Below, piece after piece: positions 15,659 through 25,377 of a stretch of DNA of 64,000 nt (position 1 is its first letter; each line of letters starts with the position of its first letter). Position numbers and translations under genes: made by a program. The stretch spans positions 124,001 through 188,000 of the forward strand of contig CBDAPE010000013.1 of assembly GCA_965198325.1 (NCBI GenBank), read 5' to 3'. A model generated the notes under the pieces. That model saw only the letters and a program-made list of their open reading frames with translations. It made no database searches and was not told the DNA's origin. This DNA is from CBDAPE01 sp965198325. Its GTDB lineage: Bacteria; Pseudomonadota; Alphaproteobacteria; UBA828; JAPUJA01.

Positions 15659-17751
15659 CGGCGCACCCATCGCCAGCTAACGAGAAGCGCCGCGCCGAGC
15701 CCGGCCAGGCCTGCGAGGTGAAGCCACAACATGCCCGGCCAGAGCAACGCGACACCCGCCGCGCCCATCAAGATGCGAAGGGCGAGCCCGAGACGGGCTT
15801 CGGCGTGGCCCGCCAATGCCGCGGTGAGCGCATAGAGGCCGAGCGCGGCAAACGCCGCGATCTCGAAGGCCGTCAGGGGATCGCCGGCAAGCAGCGGCGT
15901 GTAGGCGAACAGGATCGGGATGATGTAGAGCGCCTTGGCGATCCGCCAGGAGGCAAGGCCCGTTGCGAGCGGCCGGGTTCCCGCAATTCCCGCGGCGGCA
16001 AAAGCGGTGAGGCACACAGGCGGGGTCACATTGCTGTCCTGAGAGAACCAGAACACGATCATGTGGGCGGAGAGCAGCGCGGCGGTGAGCGCCGCCGCCG
16101 GCAGCGCCATGTCGATCAGCTGGCCGTGCAGTTCGGGAGGTAGCGCGGCAACCAGGGATCGGGCGGCGTTGCGGCTGAGCGGCCCGCTCCAGGCGTCCGC
16201 CGCCTCGGCACCAAGCACCCCGAGCAATCCGCGCGCGGCTTCGGGCACGCCGTCGGCGACTAGCGCGGCGATCAACTGGTCCTGGGCAATGAGCTGGAAC
16301 AACGCCGGTGCCGAAAGGGTCGCCAGCACGATATAGGCGGCGGTGACGGGCAATCCCATGCCGAGGATGAGCGAGGCGAGCGCGACCAGCACGAGGCTGA
16401 GCAGCAGGCTGCCGCCCGCCCAGCTGCCGATCATCAGGGAAATCGTGTTGCCCAGTCCCGTGGTCGCGACGACATTGACGATCAGCCCAACCCCGACCAG
16501 GAGCACCGCGGTCATCACCATGTTGCGCGCGCCCAACGCCAACGCGTCGAGCACGGCTCTCGGCCCCATGGGCCGGGCCGAGAGCCAGGACGACGCAACC
16601 ACCGCGAGGATGCCCAGACCGGCGGCGAAAGTCGGCGTATAGCCCGCGACGAGCAGACCGATCAGGATACCCACGGGCAACAGGAAAGGCAGGCCGTTCG
16701 AGCGAAGCAGTGTCGTTATTCGCGGCGCGTCCGGATCGGGCTCGGTGCCAAGACCCCGGCGCTTCGCTTCGATTCTCACCCAGAAGGCGACCGAGAGGAA
16801 GTAGAGCAGCGCCGGCGCAAACGCGACGGCGACGATGTGCAGGTAGGAAATCTGGGTGTAGCTCGCCATGACGAAGGCGCCCGCGCCCATCACCGGCGGC
16901 ATGAGCTGGCCGCCGGTCGAGGCCGCCGCCTCGACGCCGGCGGCGAACTTGGGTTGAAAGCCGCTCTTTTTCATCAGCGGGATCGTGATCACGCCGGTCG
17001 AGACCGTGTTGGCAACCGCCGAGCCTGAGATCGTCCCGCCCAGGCCCGATGCGATGACCGCGACCAGCCCAGGACCACCCGCGACGCGGCCCGCCACCGC
17101 GCGGGCCAAATTCACGATGAAGTCGCCAGCGCCCGAACGCAGCAGAAACGCGCCGAACAGGATGAACATGAAGACGTAAGTCGACGAGATTCGTGCGATC
17201 GGTCCGAACATGCCCTCGGAGCCGAAGAAGCTGCGAAACAGCAGCATTTCCCAGGAGAGGCCCGGAAAATGCAGCACGCCGCCCGCCGCCCGGCCCCACA
17301 GGGTCACATAGGTGAGGGACAGGACGATCAGCAGCGGGATCACCCAGCCCGTCACGCGCCGGGTGAATTCGAGCGCCAGCAGGATGGCGATCGCGGCGGC
17401 CGCCCAATCCGTCCAGACGAATTCGACACCCCGGGCATAGAGCGCGTCCTCCGCTCCGATCAGATAGCCGACGCAGGCACCGCCGAGCCCAGCAAGCAGC
17501 AAATCGCCGACCAGCGCCAGCCGGCGGATTCCCGCCCGGTGCGGTCGGGCCAGCGGATAGAGTATCGCGCAGAGTGCTCCGAAGGCGGCGAAGTGGAAGG
17601 CCGAGGTCCACAGTTCGGGCAGGGTGGCCGCCGTGTTGATATAGATGTGAGCGGCTGCGATGGCCGCGCCAAGCCAGTAAACCGTATGGCGAATGACGGG
17701 AAGCGACTCCCGGTCCGCTGGATCAGAGGGGGTAGGGTCCGCCGGTCGCAT
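15655..17751 (-). CDS. TRAP transporter permease, fused DctQM (TAXI type)
   Basis: 698-aa membrane protein combining the small 4-helix and large 12-helix TRAP subunits, as usual in TAXI systems. Typical segments are GLGGTISGSAVANTVSTGVI, EAAASTGGQLMPPVMGAGAF and SLILGMGLPVTAAYIVLAT. It imports an organic acid using an ion gradient, with ligand delivered by the TAXI binding protein at 19475-20488. Its start overlaps the end of an SDR gene by 29 bp. Two SDR genes lie between it and the binding-protein gene on the same strand, so transporter and dehydrogenases appear to be one operon. Ligand unknown. Confidence 0.93.
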   Translation of the reverse strand: MRPADPTPSDPADRESLPVIRHTVYWLGAAIAAAHIYINTAATLPELWTSAFHFAAFGALCAILYPLARPHRAGIRRLALVGDLLLAGLGGACVGYLIGAEDALYARGVEFVWTDWAAAAIAILLALEFTRRVTGWVIPLLIVLSLTYVTLWGRAAGGVLHFPGLSWEMLLFRSFFGSEGMFGPIARISSTYVFMFILFGAFLLRSGAGDFIVNLARAVAGRVAGGPGLVAVIASGLGGTISGSAVANTVSTGVITIPLMKKSGFQPKFAAGVEAAASTGGQLMPPVMGAGAFVMASYTQISYLHIVAVAFAPALLYFLSVAFWVRIEAKRRGLGTEPDPDAPRITTLLRSNGLPFLLPVGILIGLLVAGYTPTFAAGLGILAVVASSWLSARPMGPRAVLDALALGARNMVMTAVLLVGVGLIVNVVATTGLGNTISLMIGSWAGGSLLLSLVLVALASLILGMGLPVTAAYIVLATLSAPALFQLIAQDQLIAALVADGVPEAARGLLGVLGAEAADAWSGPLSRNAARSLVAALPPELHGQLIDMALPAAALTAALLSAHMIVFWFSQDSNVTPPVCLTAFAAAGIAGTRPLATGLASWRIAKALYIIPILFAYTPLLAGDPLTAFEIAAFAALGLYALTAALAGHAEARLGLALRILMGAAGVALLWPGMLWLHLAGLAGLGAALLVSWRWVRR

Positions 17752-18508
17752 TCAGTCCGCCGTCGGCCGACAGGATGGTGCCAACGCAATAGCTCGCCTC
17801 ATCGGAGACGAGAAAAAGCGCCGCGCGCGCCACCTCGTCGGTTCGTGCGAGCCGGCCGATCGGCAGCCCCTTGATCACCTCCGCCATGGCCTCGGCGACG
17901 GTGCCGGGCTTGGCGGCAAACCAGTCCTCGACCATCTGGGTGTGAGTCTCGCCCGGACACAGCCCGTTGATCCGCACGCCCTCGCCGATGTGATCCAGCG
18001 CCATCGATTTAGTGAGTTGGTTCACCGCGCCCTTGGTCGCGCAATAGCCGGTCAGGGCCGGCTCGCCATTGAGCCCCGATTCCGAGGCCATGTTGAGAAT
18101 GACCCCCCCGCCCGCGCCGATCATATGGCGCAGAGCGGCCCGGCTGGTCATGAACAGCGCGGTCACGTTGACCGCAAACATCTCGTGCCAATTCGCGTCG
18201 GCGAGTTCGACGACCGTGCCGTTGTAGAGCACGGCGGCATTGTTGACGAGGATGTCGAGCCGCCCGAATCGCGTCACGGTCTCGTCGACCAGCCGATCGC
18301 ACGCGCCGGCCTCGCCCAGATCGACCTGGATAAAGTCGGCCGCGCCGCCCGCCGCCTCGATATCGGCCCGCACGGCCTCGCCCCGTTCGACGTTCCGTCC
18401 CGAGACCATGACCTTCGCACCCTCGGCAGCGAACAGCTTCGCAGTAGCCTCGCCGATGCCCGTGGTCGAACCCGTGACCAGCGCCGTCTTTCCGTCGAGC
18501 CGCTTCAT
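17723..18508 (-). CDS. SDR oxidoreductase, array member 1
   Basis: 261-aa short-chain dehydrogenase starting MKRLDGKTALVTGSTTGIGE. It has NNAAVLYN, an active-site Ser in MASESGLNGEP, YCATK, and the ending GGLNATGGPYPL. It is one of four close paralogues that share the (A/S)xGPYP tail. An Arg just after the second strand (VSGRN) suggests NADP use. The start at 18508 is where homology with the paralogues begins. Substrate unknown; context points to a compound taken up by the neighbouring TRAP system. Confidence 0.9.
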   Translation of the reverse strand: MKRLDGKTALVTGSTTGIGEATAKLFAAEGAKVMVSGRNVERGEAVRADIEAAGGAADFIQVDLGEAGACDRLVDETVTRFGRLDILVNNAAVLYNGTVVELADANWHEMFAVNVTALFMTSRAALRHMIGAGGGVILNMASESGLNGEPALTGYCATKGAVNQLTKSMALDHIGEGVRINGLCPGETHTQMVEDWFAAKPGTVAEAMAEVIKGLPIGRLARTDEVARAALFLVSDEASYCVGTILSADGGLNATGGPYPL

Positions 18509-18530
18509 CCTCGCTCCGCTTCGACGCCGC

Positions 18531-19313
18531 TCAGATCGGGTAGGGTCCGCCGGTGGCCGCGTTGCCGCCGTCGACCGACAGGTTGGTGCCCACGCAGTAG
18601 CTCGCCTCGTCCGACGCCAGGAAGAGCGCCGCGTTCGCGATCTCCAAAGGCTTGGCCAGGCGGCGAATGGGAAGGCCCTTGGCCAGGTCCTCGACATTGT
18701 CCTCGATGTCGCCCTCGAGCGACTCGAGCCAGTCGTCGATCATTTTGGTCCGGGTTTCCCCGGGGCAGACCGAGTTCACCCGCACGTTGTCGCCGATATG
18801 GTCGAGCGCCATGCATTTGGTCATCTGCACCACCGCACCCTTGCTCGCACAATAGGCAGACAGGCCCGGCTCGCCGTTCAGGCCCGATTCGGACGCGATG
18901 TTGACGATCGCGCCGCCGCCATGGGCGATCATTTTGTTCAACGCCGCGCGGGCGAGCTGGAAGACGGCGGTGACGTTGACGGCGAAGGTATCCGCCCATT
19001 GCTCGTCCGTGGTCTCGGCCGCGGGCGCGGAATAGAGAATGCCCGCGTTGTTGACCAGCACGTCGATCCGCCCGAGACGCTTTACCGTCTCCTCGACCAG
19101 TGCGTCGCAGGCTCCCGCGTCGCGCAGGTCCGCAGGCACGAACTCCGCGCTGCCACCCGCGTCGCGGATCGCCTTGAGAATGGCATCGCCCCGGCCCTGG
19201 TCGCGCCCGCTCATCAGAACGTTCGCGCCCTCCGCCGCGAACAGCTTGGCGCAGGCCTCGCCGATCCCGGCGGTCGCACCTGTAATCAGTGTCGCCTTGT
19301 CCTTGACTCTCAT
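18531..19313 (-). CDS. SDR oxidoreductase, array member 2
   Basis: 260-aa paralogue with TGATAGIGE, NNAGILYS, ASESGLNGEPG, YCASK and the same GGPYPI tail. It is closest to member 1, sharing the SESGLNGEP block and VNVTA. It lies 22 bp upstream of member 1, and a 161-bp gap separates it from the TAXI binding-protein gene. The catalytic Ser-Tyr-Lys residues are present, so it is likely active. Confidence 0.9.
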   Translation of the reverse strand: MRVKDKATLITGATAGIGEACAKLFAAEGANVLMSGRDQGRGDAILKAIRDAGGSAEFVPADLRDAGACDALVEETVKRLGRIDVLVNNAGILYSAPAAETTDEQWADTFAVNVTAVFQLARAALNKMIAHGGGAIVNIASESGLNGEPGLSAYCASKGAVVQMTKCMALDHIGDNVRVNSVCPGETRTKMIDDWLESLEGDIEDNVEDLAKGLPIRRLAKPLEIANAALFLASDEASYCVGTNLSVDGGNAATGGPYPI

Positions 19314-19474
19314 GGTTCCGATCTCCCTTCAGCTCAAATCCGCACCTGTCGGCCGGGCCGGCCCCCGCAGGACGGCACGGACGGCGAGCGGGATGCGGTT
19401 CATTGACGCATATCGCCGGGCGGTGAACAAGGTTTGCGCGGCGCCGGCGTTGCGGACGATCCGGGACTGTGCCG

Positions 19475-20488
19475 TCAGGGCAGCAGCAGGTGGTCCGGAA
19501 TCGCGAGGCCCATCTCCCGGTAATAGCGCGCAGCCCCGGCGTGGAGCGGCACGGGCAGGCCGGCGATCGCCTTCGCCAGCGTCATGGCCTTGGTCGCCTT
19601 GTGCACGCTCTGCAGGAAGCCGAGGTTCTGGTAAATCGTCTTGGTGATGGTATAGACCGTCGCCTCGTCGATATCTGCGTTGACCACGAGAATATTGGGC
19701 TGGGCAATGGTCTGGATGATCGTGTCCTGACCCGGATAGGTCCCGGCAACGATCTCGTAGGGCGCCCACAGCCCCATGCCGCCGTCGGCGCGCGCCGCCT
19801 GCTCCGCGGTGAACTCGAGGATCCGAATGTCGTCGCCCATCACAGCCGTTGTGCGGGTCACTGCGCCGACTGGCGGGCCTGCGGGCGTGTTCATGCCGAC
19901 GATCGTGCCGTTCCGCAGTGCATCCGAGCTCGGGCCATAGCCCAGATAGGCGAGATTGAGGCCGTCGGGATCAATGCCCAGATTGGCAAGGATCTGGCGC
20001 CCGGAATGTTCGGTCCCCGAATTACGGCTGCCAATCGCGAAGGGCTCACCCTCAAGGGCCTTCAGGTCGTCGATCGTGCCGCTTGCGGCCAGGTCGGCGC
20101 GCAGCACGAAATGCTCCACGTTCTGCCACAGCATGGTAATCGCCCGGAGTTGAGTTTGCGGCCCGGCGCGCGCCACCGCGCCTTCGCCCCGCCAGGCCCA
20201 GGCCCCGAACAAGCCCTGGAGCAGGGCAAACTGGACCTCGTTCTTGCGCAGGAGCTTCAGGTTCTCGACCGAGCCTGCGGAACTGATCGCCGAGAGGCGA
20301 AGACCCGTCTCGTCTTCGAGCTTGAGCGTGACCAGCGTCGCGATTGCGACACCGACGGGATAGTAGGTTCCCCCGGTTGTCGCGGTTGCCAGAATATAGG
20401 AGCCGCCCTCGGCCCGGACCGGTGCGGCCGCGGTCATCGCGAGAAGACCGGCGACCAGCAGCGCCGGAAGCCGGATCCACGACCTCAT
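19475..20488 (-). CDS. TAXI-family TRAP substrate-binding protein
   Basis: 337-aa periplasmic binding protein. It has a signal peptide (MRSWIRLPALLVAGLLAMTA, ending about PVRA) followed by the TAXI hallmark ATATTGGTYYPVG. Other typical blocks are AGSVENLKLL and FAIGSRNSGTEHSGRQIL. It should hand its ligand to the fused permease at 15655-17751. The start is 13 bp after the stop of SDR member 3 on the same strand. TAXI ligands are poorly known and cannot be assigned here. Confidence 0.92.
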   Translation of the reverse strand: MRSWIRLPALLVAGLLAMTAAAPVRAEGGSYILATATTGGTYYPVGVAIATLVTLKLEDETGLRLSAISSAGSVENLKLLRKNEVQFALLQGLFGAWAWRGEGAVARAGPQTQLRAITMLWQNVEHFVLRADLAASGTIDDLKALEGEPFAIGSRNSGTEHSGRQILANLGIDPDGLNLAYLGYGPSSDALRNGTIVGMNTPAGPPVGAVTRTTAVMGDDIRILEFTAEQAARADGGMGLWAPYEIVAGTYPGQDTIIQTIAQPNILVVNADIDEATVYTITKTIYQNLGFLQSVHKATKAMTLAKAIAGLPVPLHAGAARYYREMGLAIPDHLLLP

Positions 20489-20501
20489 GGGTTGTGCGGC
20501 C

Positions 20502-21290
20502 TCACACCGGATAAGGTCCGCCGCTCGCGTTCTCGCCGCCATCGACGGAAAGGTTCGCGCCCGTGACGTAGGAGGCCGCGTCGGATGCCAGGAACAGGAC
20601 GCACTGGGCAACCTCGTCGGTGTTGGCAAGGCGCTTCATGGGCACACCGTTTGCGAGCTCCTTCATGTTGGTGTCGAAATCGCCCGGAGTCCCGCGGACC
20701 ACGTCCTCGAGGATCTCGGTCAGGATCTCACCGGGGCAGACCGAGTTAACCCGGATGTTCTGCTGGGCGTGATCGAGAGCCATGCTCCGAGTGAGTTGAA
20801 CGACCGCGCCCTTGCTAGTGGTGTAGGCGACGTGCCCCGGCTCGCCCTTCAGGCCCCATTCCGAGGCATTGTTGACGATCACGCCGCCACCCTGCTTGAG
20901 CATCTGGCGGACCCCGGCGCGGCTCAGGTAGAACAGCGCGTCGACGTTGACGGCCATGATCAGGCGCCAGCTCTCGTCCGTCGCCTCGACGGCATTGCCC
21001 GCCTCGAACACGCCCGCGTTGTTGACCAGCACGTCGAGCGAGCCGAATCGCGCGACGGTCTGCTCGACCAGCGAATCACAGACCCCGGCGTCCCGCAGGT
21101 CCGCCTGAATATAATCGGCCTCGCCGCCCGCCTTTGTAATGTCATCGAGCACCGCCGCACCCTTTTCGGCGTTACGCCCACTTAATATGACTTTGCCGCC
21201 GGCCGCTGCGAACGCCCGGGCGGTCGCCTCGCCGATGCCTTGGGTCGAGCCCGTAACCAGAATCGTCTTGGCTGAAAAATCGAAATCCAT
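20502..21290 (-). CDS. SDR oxidoreductase, array member 3
   Basis: 262-aa paralogue starting MDFDFSAKTILVTGSTQGIG. It has NNAGVFEAGN, a catalytic Ser in NNASEWGLKGEP, YTTSK and the tail NASGGPYPV. It forms a subpair with member 4 (SEWGL, ALDHAQQNIRVN, DAASYVTG). The next gene downstream encodes the TAXI binding protein after 13 bp. Residues at the cofactor site (LSGRN) suggest NADP. Confidence 0.9.
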   Translation of the reverse strand: MDFDFSAKTILVTGSTQGIGEATARAFAAAGGKVILSGRNAEKGAAVLDDITKAGGEADYIQADLRDAGVCDSLVEQTVARFGSLDVLVNNAGVFEAGNAVEATDESWRLIMAVNVDALFYLSRAGVRQMLKQGGGVIVNNASEWGLKGEPGHVAYTTSKGAVVQLTRSMALDHAQQNIRVNSVCPGEILTEILEDVVRGTPGDFDTNMKELANGVPMKRLANTDEVAQCVLFLASDAASYVTGANLSVDGGENASGGPYPV

Positions 21291-21300
21291 GGTGCCTCTC

Positions 21301-22083
21301 CTAAACCGGGTAGGGACCGGCGGTCGCGTCATTGCCGCCGTCGACAGTAAGTCCGGTCCCGGTGACGTAACTCGATGCGTCGGAGGCGAGGAACAACACG
21401 CACGCCGCCACTTCCGCGGGTTGGGCGACCCGGCGCATCGGGATACCGGCTGCCACACTGGCGAGATTTTCCTCGAGGTCGCCGCCCTTGGCCGCCAGCC
21501 AGTCGTCGACCATCTGGGTGTGGATCTCGCCCGGGCAGACCGCGTTCACCCGGATGTTCTGCTGGGCGTGATCGAGCGCCATGCACCGGGTCATCTGCAT
21601 GACGGCGCCCTTGCTGGTGCAATAGGCGACAAATCCCTGTTCGCCGTTCAGGCCCCATTCCGATGAAATGTTCACGATGTTGCCGCCGCCCTGCTTGGCC
21701 ATATGCTCGACTGCCGCCCGGCTGAGAAAGAACGGCGCGTTCACGTTGACCTGCATGCAGCTCATCCAGGTCTCGTTATCGGTGTCGGGCGCCTTGCCCT
21801 CGGGCAGGATGCCGGCGTTGTTGACCAGCACATCGATCCTGCCAAAGCGCTCGACCGTGCTGTCCACGAGGCTCTGGCAAAACGCCGCGTCCGCAACTTC
21901 GCCATAGACGATATCCGCTTCGACGCCCATGGCCTGGATGTCGGCCAGCGCCTTCGCACCCCGCTCCGCGTTCCGACCGTGAAGCATTACATTGGCGCCG
22001 TCTTGCGCAAGGGCCCGCGCAGAGGCCTCGCCAATCCCGGTTGTCGATCCCGTGATCAGGCCGACTTTTCCCTTCAGATTCAT
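21301..22083 (-). CDS. SDR oxidoreductase, array member 4
   Basis: 260-aa paralogue with TGSTTGIGE, NNAGILPEGK, ISSEWGLNGEQ, YCTSK and the tail DATAGPYPV. It is the first gene of the array on the minus strand, 10 bp before member 3. The 66-bp gap to the upstream lpxB gene contains a 6-bp-stem hairpin (22101-22117) without a T run. Substrate unknown. Confidence 0.9.
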   Translation of the reverse strand: MNLKGKVGLITGSTTGIGEASARALAQDGANVMLHGRNAERGAKALADIQAMGVEADIVYGEVADAAFCQSLVDSTVERFGRIDVLVNNAGILPEGKAPDTDNETWMSCMQVNVNAPFFLSRAAVEHMAKQGGGNIVNISSEWGLNGEQGFVAYCTSKGAVMQMTRCMALDHAQQNIRVNAVCPGEIHTQMVDDWLAAKGGDLEENLASVAAGIPMRRVAQPAEVAACVLFLASDASSYVTGTGLTVDGGNDATAGPYPV

Positions 22084-22149
22084 GATGTCTACTCCCTCGT
22101 GTGGCGTTTCTCGCCACTTTCCCCCGTCCCGGCGTGCCAGGCAAGTGTC

Positions 22150-23367
22150 TTAACTCGCGGGGCGATGTCCAATCAGATCGAGCACGGCGGCGGCTGCCTT
22201 ATCGCTGGGCGCCGCGCCGTCGGGTGCCAGCAGATCGCGAATCTCGACAAATCCCGCCCGCTGCACTGCACGTGCGGTTTCGTCTGTGAGCAGTCGATCG
22301 ACCGCCTGAGCCAGCCGGTTGGGTGTGCAGCGCGCCTGCAGCAGTTCGGGCACCAGTGCGCGGTCCAGCAGGAGGTTGGGCAAGGCCACGTAGGCGACCC
22401 GGAGCAGGCGTCTGGCAATTGCCGCGGTCACGGCGCCAACCCGGTAGGCCACCACCATGGGGACATCGGCGATCGCGAGCTCCAGACTGCCGGTGCCGGA
22501 TTTAACCAGCGCCGCGTCACAGGCCGCGAAGGCATCAGCCTTCTCATCGGCGTTTTCGAGCAGGGTAACCGGCACGGGCCATTTTTGCACCGCCGGGCGC
22601 ACGATTTCGGCCACGGCGGACGCGACGGGAACGACCGCAGTGAGTCCCGGGTGGCGCTCGGCGAGGATCTCCAGCGATCGGCCGAAGACAGCTAGATGGG
22701 CGGCCACTTCCGTATGCCGGCTGCCTGGCAAGACCGCGAGGAGCGGCGTCTCGGAGCTCAGCCCGTGGCGCGCGCGAAACGACGCGCCGTCGCCGCTTGT
22801 CAGCCCGGCCTCGACCACCGGGTGACCGACGAACCGGCAGGGGACGCCGAAATCCTTGAAGAAATCGGGCTCGAACGGCAATAGCACGAGCAAACTGTCG
22901 AGCAGCGGCGCGATCTTGCGCACCCGGCCGGGACGCCAAGCCCAGAGCTGGGGTGCAACGTAATGGACAATGGGCAGACCGAGCGGGCGTATGCGCCGCG
23001 CGAGGCGGAAAGCGAAGCCCGGCGAATCGACGGTCACGACGACCGCGGGTCGCGTCCGCCGGACCGCCCGCGCGGTCCGGCGCAACAGGCGCAGCAGTTT
23101 TGGGATGCGCGGCACAATCTCGGCAAAGCCCATGATCGACAGCTCGCCCATGGGAAATAGGCTAACCAGGCCCTGCTCGGCCATGCGCGGCCCACCCACG
23201 CCGGCGAACCGGACTCGACGGCCGCTCGCGCGCTTGAGGGCCCCCATCAGTCGCCCCGCGAGGGCATCGCCCGACGCTTCGCCCGCAACCACGAAGATCA
23301 GCGGGCCGGCTTCCCGGGCTGTGCCGTCGATTTCGTCCGATTCCTGCACTACGCGTTCACCGCTCAT
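22150..23367 (-). CDS. lpxB: Lipid-A-disaccharide synthase
   Basis: 405-aa GT19 glycosyltransferase that joins lipid X and UDP-diacylglucosamine in lipid A synthesis at the inner membrane. Family blocks include FVVAGEASGDALAGRLM, GVGGPRMAEQGL, ELSIMGFAEI, YVAPQLWAWRPGR and FVGHPVVE, then LPGSR and a late KSGTGSLELAI. Length is normal. It is not next to lpxA, lpxD or fabZ as is common, but stands between an SDR array and a divergent acetyltransferase gene. Confidence 0.96.
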   Translation of the reverse strand: MSGERVVQESDEIDGTAREAGPLIFVVAGEASGDALAGRLMGALKRASGRRVRFAGVGGPRMAEQGLVSLFPMGELSIMGFAEIVPRIPKLLRLLRRTARAVRRTRPAVVVTVDSPGFAFRLARRIRPLGLPIVHYVAPQLWAWRPGRVRKIAPLLDSLLVLLPFEPDFFKDFGVPCRFVGHPVVEAGLTSGDGASFRARHGLSSETPLLAVLPGSRHTEVAAHLAVFGRSLEILAERHPGLTAVVPVASAVAEIVRPAVQKWPVPVTLLENADEKADAFAACDAALVKSGTGSLELAIADVPMVVAYRVGAVTAAIARRLLRVAYVALPNLLLDRALVPELLQARCTPNRLAQAVDRLLTDETARAVQRAGFVEIRDLLAPDGAAPSDKAAAAVLDLIGHRPAS

Positions 23368-23457
23368 CAGGGCCCCCGGCTGTCGTGTTGCACGCCGGGG
23401 GCGGGGTCAAGAAAATTCTGTGCGCCTCCCTTCGAATCATGCTAGGCCAATCGGGTC

Positions 23458-24006
23458 ATGACGCGCATCCGTCCCGCCCGCCTTGCCGACGCCGAGGCCA
23501 TCGCCCGGGTCTATGTGGAAACCTGGCGCACCACCTATGCGGGGATGCTGCCCGATCGAGTGCTGCTCAATCTTTCGGTCGACCGTCAGGCGATCATCTG
23601 GTCCCGGGCGATCGCAGCCGCGAATGTCCGTCAATGGATACGGGTCGCCGAAACCGACGATGGATCGCTCGTCGGCTTCGGCAGCAGCGGCGCGGCACAC
23701 GGCACTAACCTTGCCTATGACGGCGAGGTTTACACCCTCTATGTCGAGCCTGATTTTCAGGAACAGGGCTATGGGCGGGGCCTGCTCGAGGGCCTCTTCG
23801 CCGCGCTTTGCGAGAACGGCTACGGCGCGGCCCTGGTCTGGGTTCTGGGCAACAATCCGGCCCGGTTTTTCTATGAGGCGTTGGGCGGCCGGCGCGTCGC
23901 GGAACGCGACGAGGCGTTGTTCGGCACAGTCATCAAGGAGTTCGCCTATGGCTGGCCCGACTTGGCAACCGCCGTCGCCGCTGCAAGGCCGGACGCCGCG
24001 CCCTAA
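23458..24006 (+). CDS. GNAT-family N-acetyltransferase
   Basis: 182-aa acetyltransferase. N-terminal IRPARLADAEAIARVYVETW is the typical first strand and helix. The acetyl-CoA loop region reads LYVEPDFQEQGYGRGLLEGL, and the C-terminal FYEALGGRRVAERD closes the fold. It is divergent from lpxB and convergent with a saccharopine-dehydrogenase-like gene. Acceptor substrate unknown. Confidence 0.88.
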   Translation: MTRIRPARLADAEAIARVYVETWRTTYAGMLPDRVLLNLSVDRQAIIWSRAIAAANVRQWIRVAETDDGSLVGFGSSGAAHGTNLAYDGEVYTLYVEPDFQEQGYGRGLLEGLFAALCENGYGAALVWVLGNNPARFFYEALGGRRVAERDEALFGTVIKEFAYGWPDLATAVAAARPDAAP

Positions 24007-24018
24007 GGCCGCGCCCGG

Positions 24019-25227
24019 TCAATCCAGCCAGTCGAGCGAATCGATCAACGGTCGTTCGGGATCGATCGGCGGCGGGTCAAATCCGGCCAGCGCCGCCAGC
24101 ATGTCATCCGCATCGAAGGTGTCCTCGACGGTGTGCACGCCGGGTGTGCCTACCCGACCCTGGATCATGTCGAGTCCGACGAGCGCCGCGAACAGGGCCG
24201 TCAAACCGCTCGCGAGCGCCGCCCGGCCGGGTGGCGGCGCAATCCGGTTCGGAAAACAGGCGTAACGTGCCCCCCGCGCGTCCTTCGTCCCGTGCGCGTC
24301 GATGCAATAGTCGAAACGGGATTCGCCGTCGCGCCAGACAAGCCAGCGCTCGGGTTCGGAGTCCAGGGCTTCGAAAATCTCCACCGCCGCCGCGCGGCTG
24401 TCGATCTCGCCCGCCGCCAGACGCGGGATCACGCGCTGGAACAGCGGGCGGATCGAGGCGGGCCCGAAGGCCATATGGGCGGAGACGTCTCGCACGCCCG
24501 GCAGGTGAGCCGGCAGTGTCAAGGGCTCGAAGGTTCCGAATGGCCAAACCTCCATAGCGCGGCCACCGGGCAGCGTGACCTCAGTCAATTCGCTGAACCC
24601 CGGAATTTCGACCCGCCGGCCGCCGCGATGCACCGGTACGGGTCCCGCCAGGCCGCCCAGGATGGAGAGAAACGTCGTGCCGAATCGGCCGGTTTCCTGC
24701 CAGCGCCGCAAGTTCTCCGAGGCGCTGCCGACCATGCGTTCGAAATCGACCCGCCAGGCGAGCCGCAACCCGTCGCAACGGTCGAGTTGCTGGGCGGCGC
24801 GAACCGCCAGCAGGTTCGCAAGCCCCGGCGCCGAACCGGCCCCGATCATCGCCAAAACACCCGCGTCTCTGGCGGCTTCGTCGAGATCCAGCGCCTCGAT
24901 CAACGGTCGCCACTCCTCGTCGTAATCGAGATAGTCCACGCCCGCCGCAATCGCTGCTTCGAGAACGGGACACAGGGTTTCGCTATAGGGACCTGCGCCG
25001 TTGATGATCAAGTCTGCGCCGTCGAGCAGTACGCCCAGACTTGCGGAGTCGGTCAAATCGGCGCGCGCCGCCCGGGCTTTGGCGCCCAGTTCGCCGGCGA
25101 AAGCCTTGAGTGCCGCCTCGTCGCGTCCCGCCAGCACGACGGAGTCGACGGCGTCGTGTCGCGCTACGACGGCTGCAAGGGAGCGCGATATCCGCCCCGT
25201 CCCGCCCAGGATCACGATCGTCGCCAC
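24019..25227 (-). CDS. Saccharopine dehydrogenase-like NAD(P)-binding protein
   Basis: 402-aa protein with an N-terminal Rossmann loop (VILGGTGRISRSLA), INGAGPYSETLCPVLEAAI, then DYLDYDEEW, as in the saccharopine dehydrogenase/trans-acting enoyl reductase-like superfamily. The C-terminal half contains GLTALFAALVGLDMIQG. It could reduce an imine or an acyl chain, but nothing nearby fixes a pathway. It is divergent from pcm. Confidence 0.8.
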   Translation of the reverse strand: MATIVILGGTGRISRSLAAVVARHDAVDSVVLAGRDEAALKAFAGELGAKARAARADLTDSASLGVLLDGADLIINGAGPYSETLCPVLEAAIAAGVDYLDYDEEWRPLIEALDLDEAARDAGVLAMIGAGSAPGLANLLAVRAAQQLDRCDGLRLAWRVDFERMVGSASENLRRWQETGRFGTTFLSILGGLAGPVPVHRGGRRVEIPGFSELTEVTLPGGRAMEVWPFGTFEPLTLPAHLPGVRDVSAHMAFGPASIRPLFQRVIPRLAAGEIDSRAAAVEIFEALDSEPERWLVWRDGESRFDYCIDAHGTKDARGARYACFPNRIAPPPGRAALASGLTALFAALVGLDMIQGRVGTPGVHTVEDTFDADDMLAALAGFDPPPIDPERPLIDSLDWLD

Positions 25228-25377
25228 GGTTTAGCCGCCCTCCCCCCTCGGCAAAATCGGAAGCCCGGATTATAGGGCACCGGCGCGTCCGGGCGCGCCC
25301 TTTACTCGGGGGGGCGGAATGGGGAATCATGATGCTGTCGAACGGTGTCGAACAGCGTCCCCGGGGAGACGAGGACC

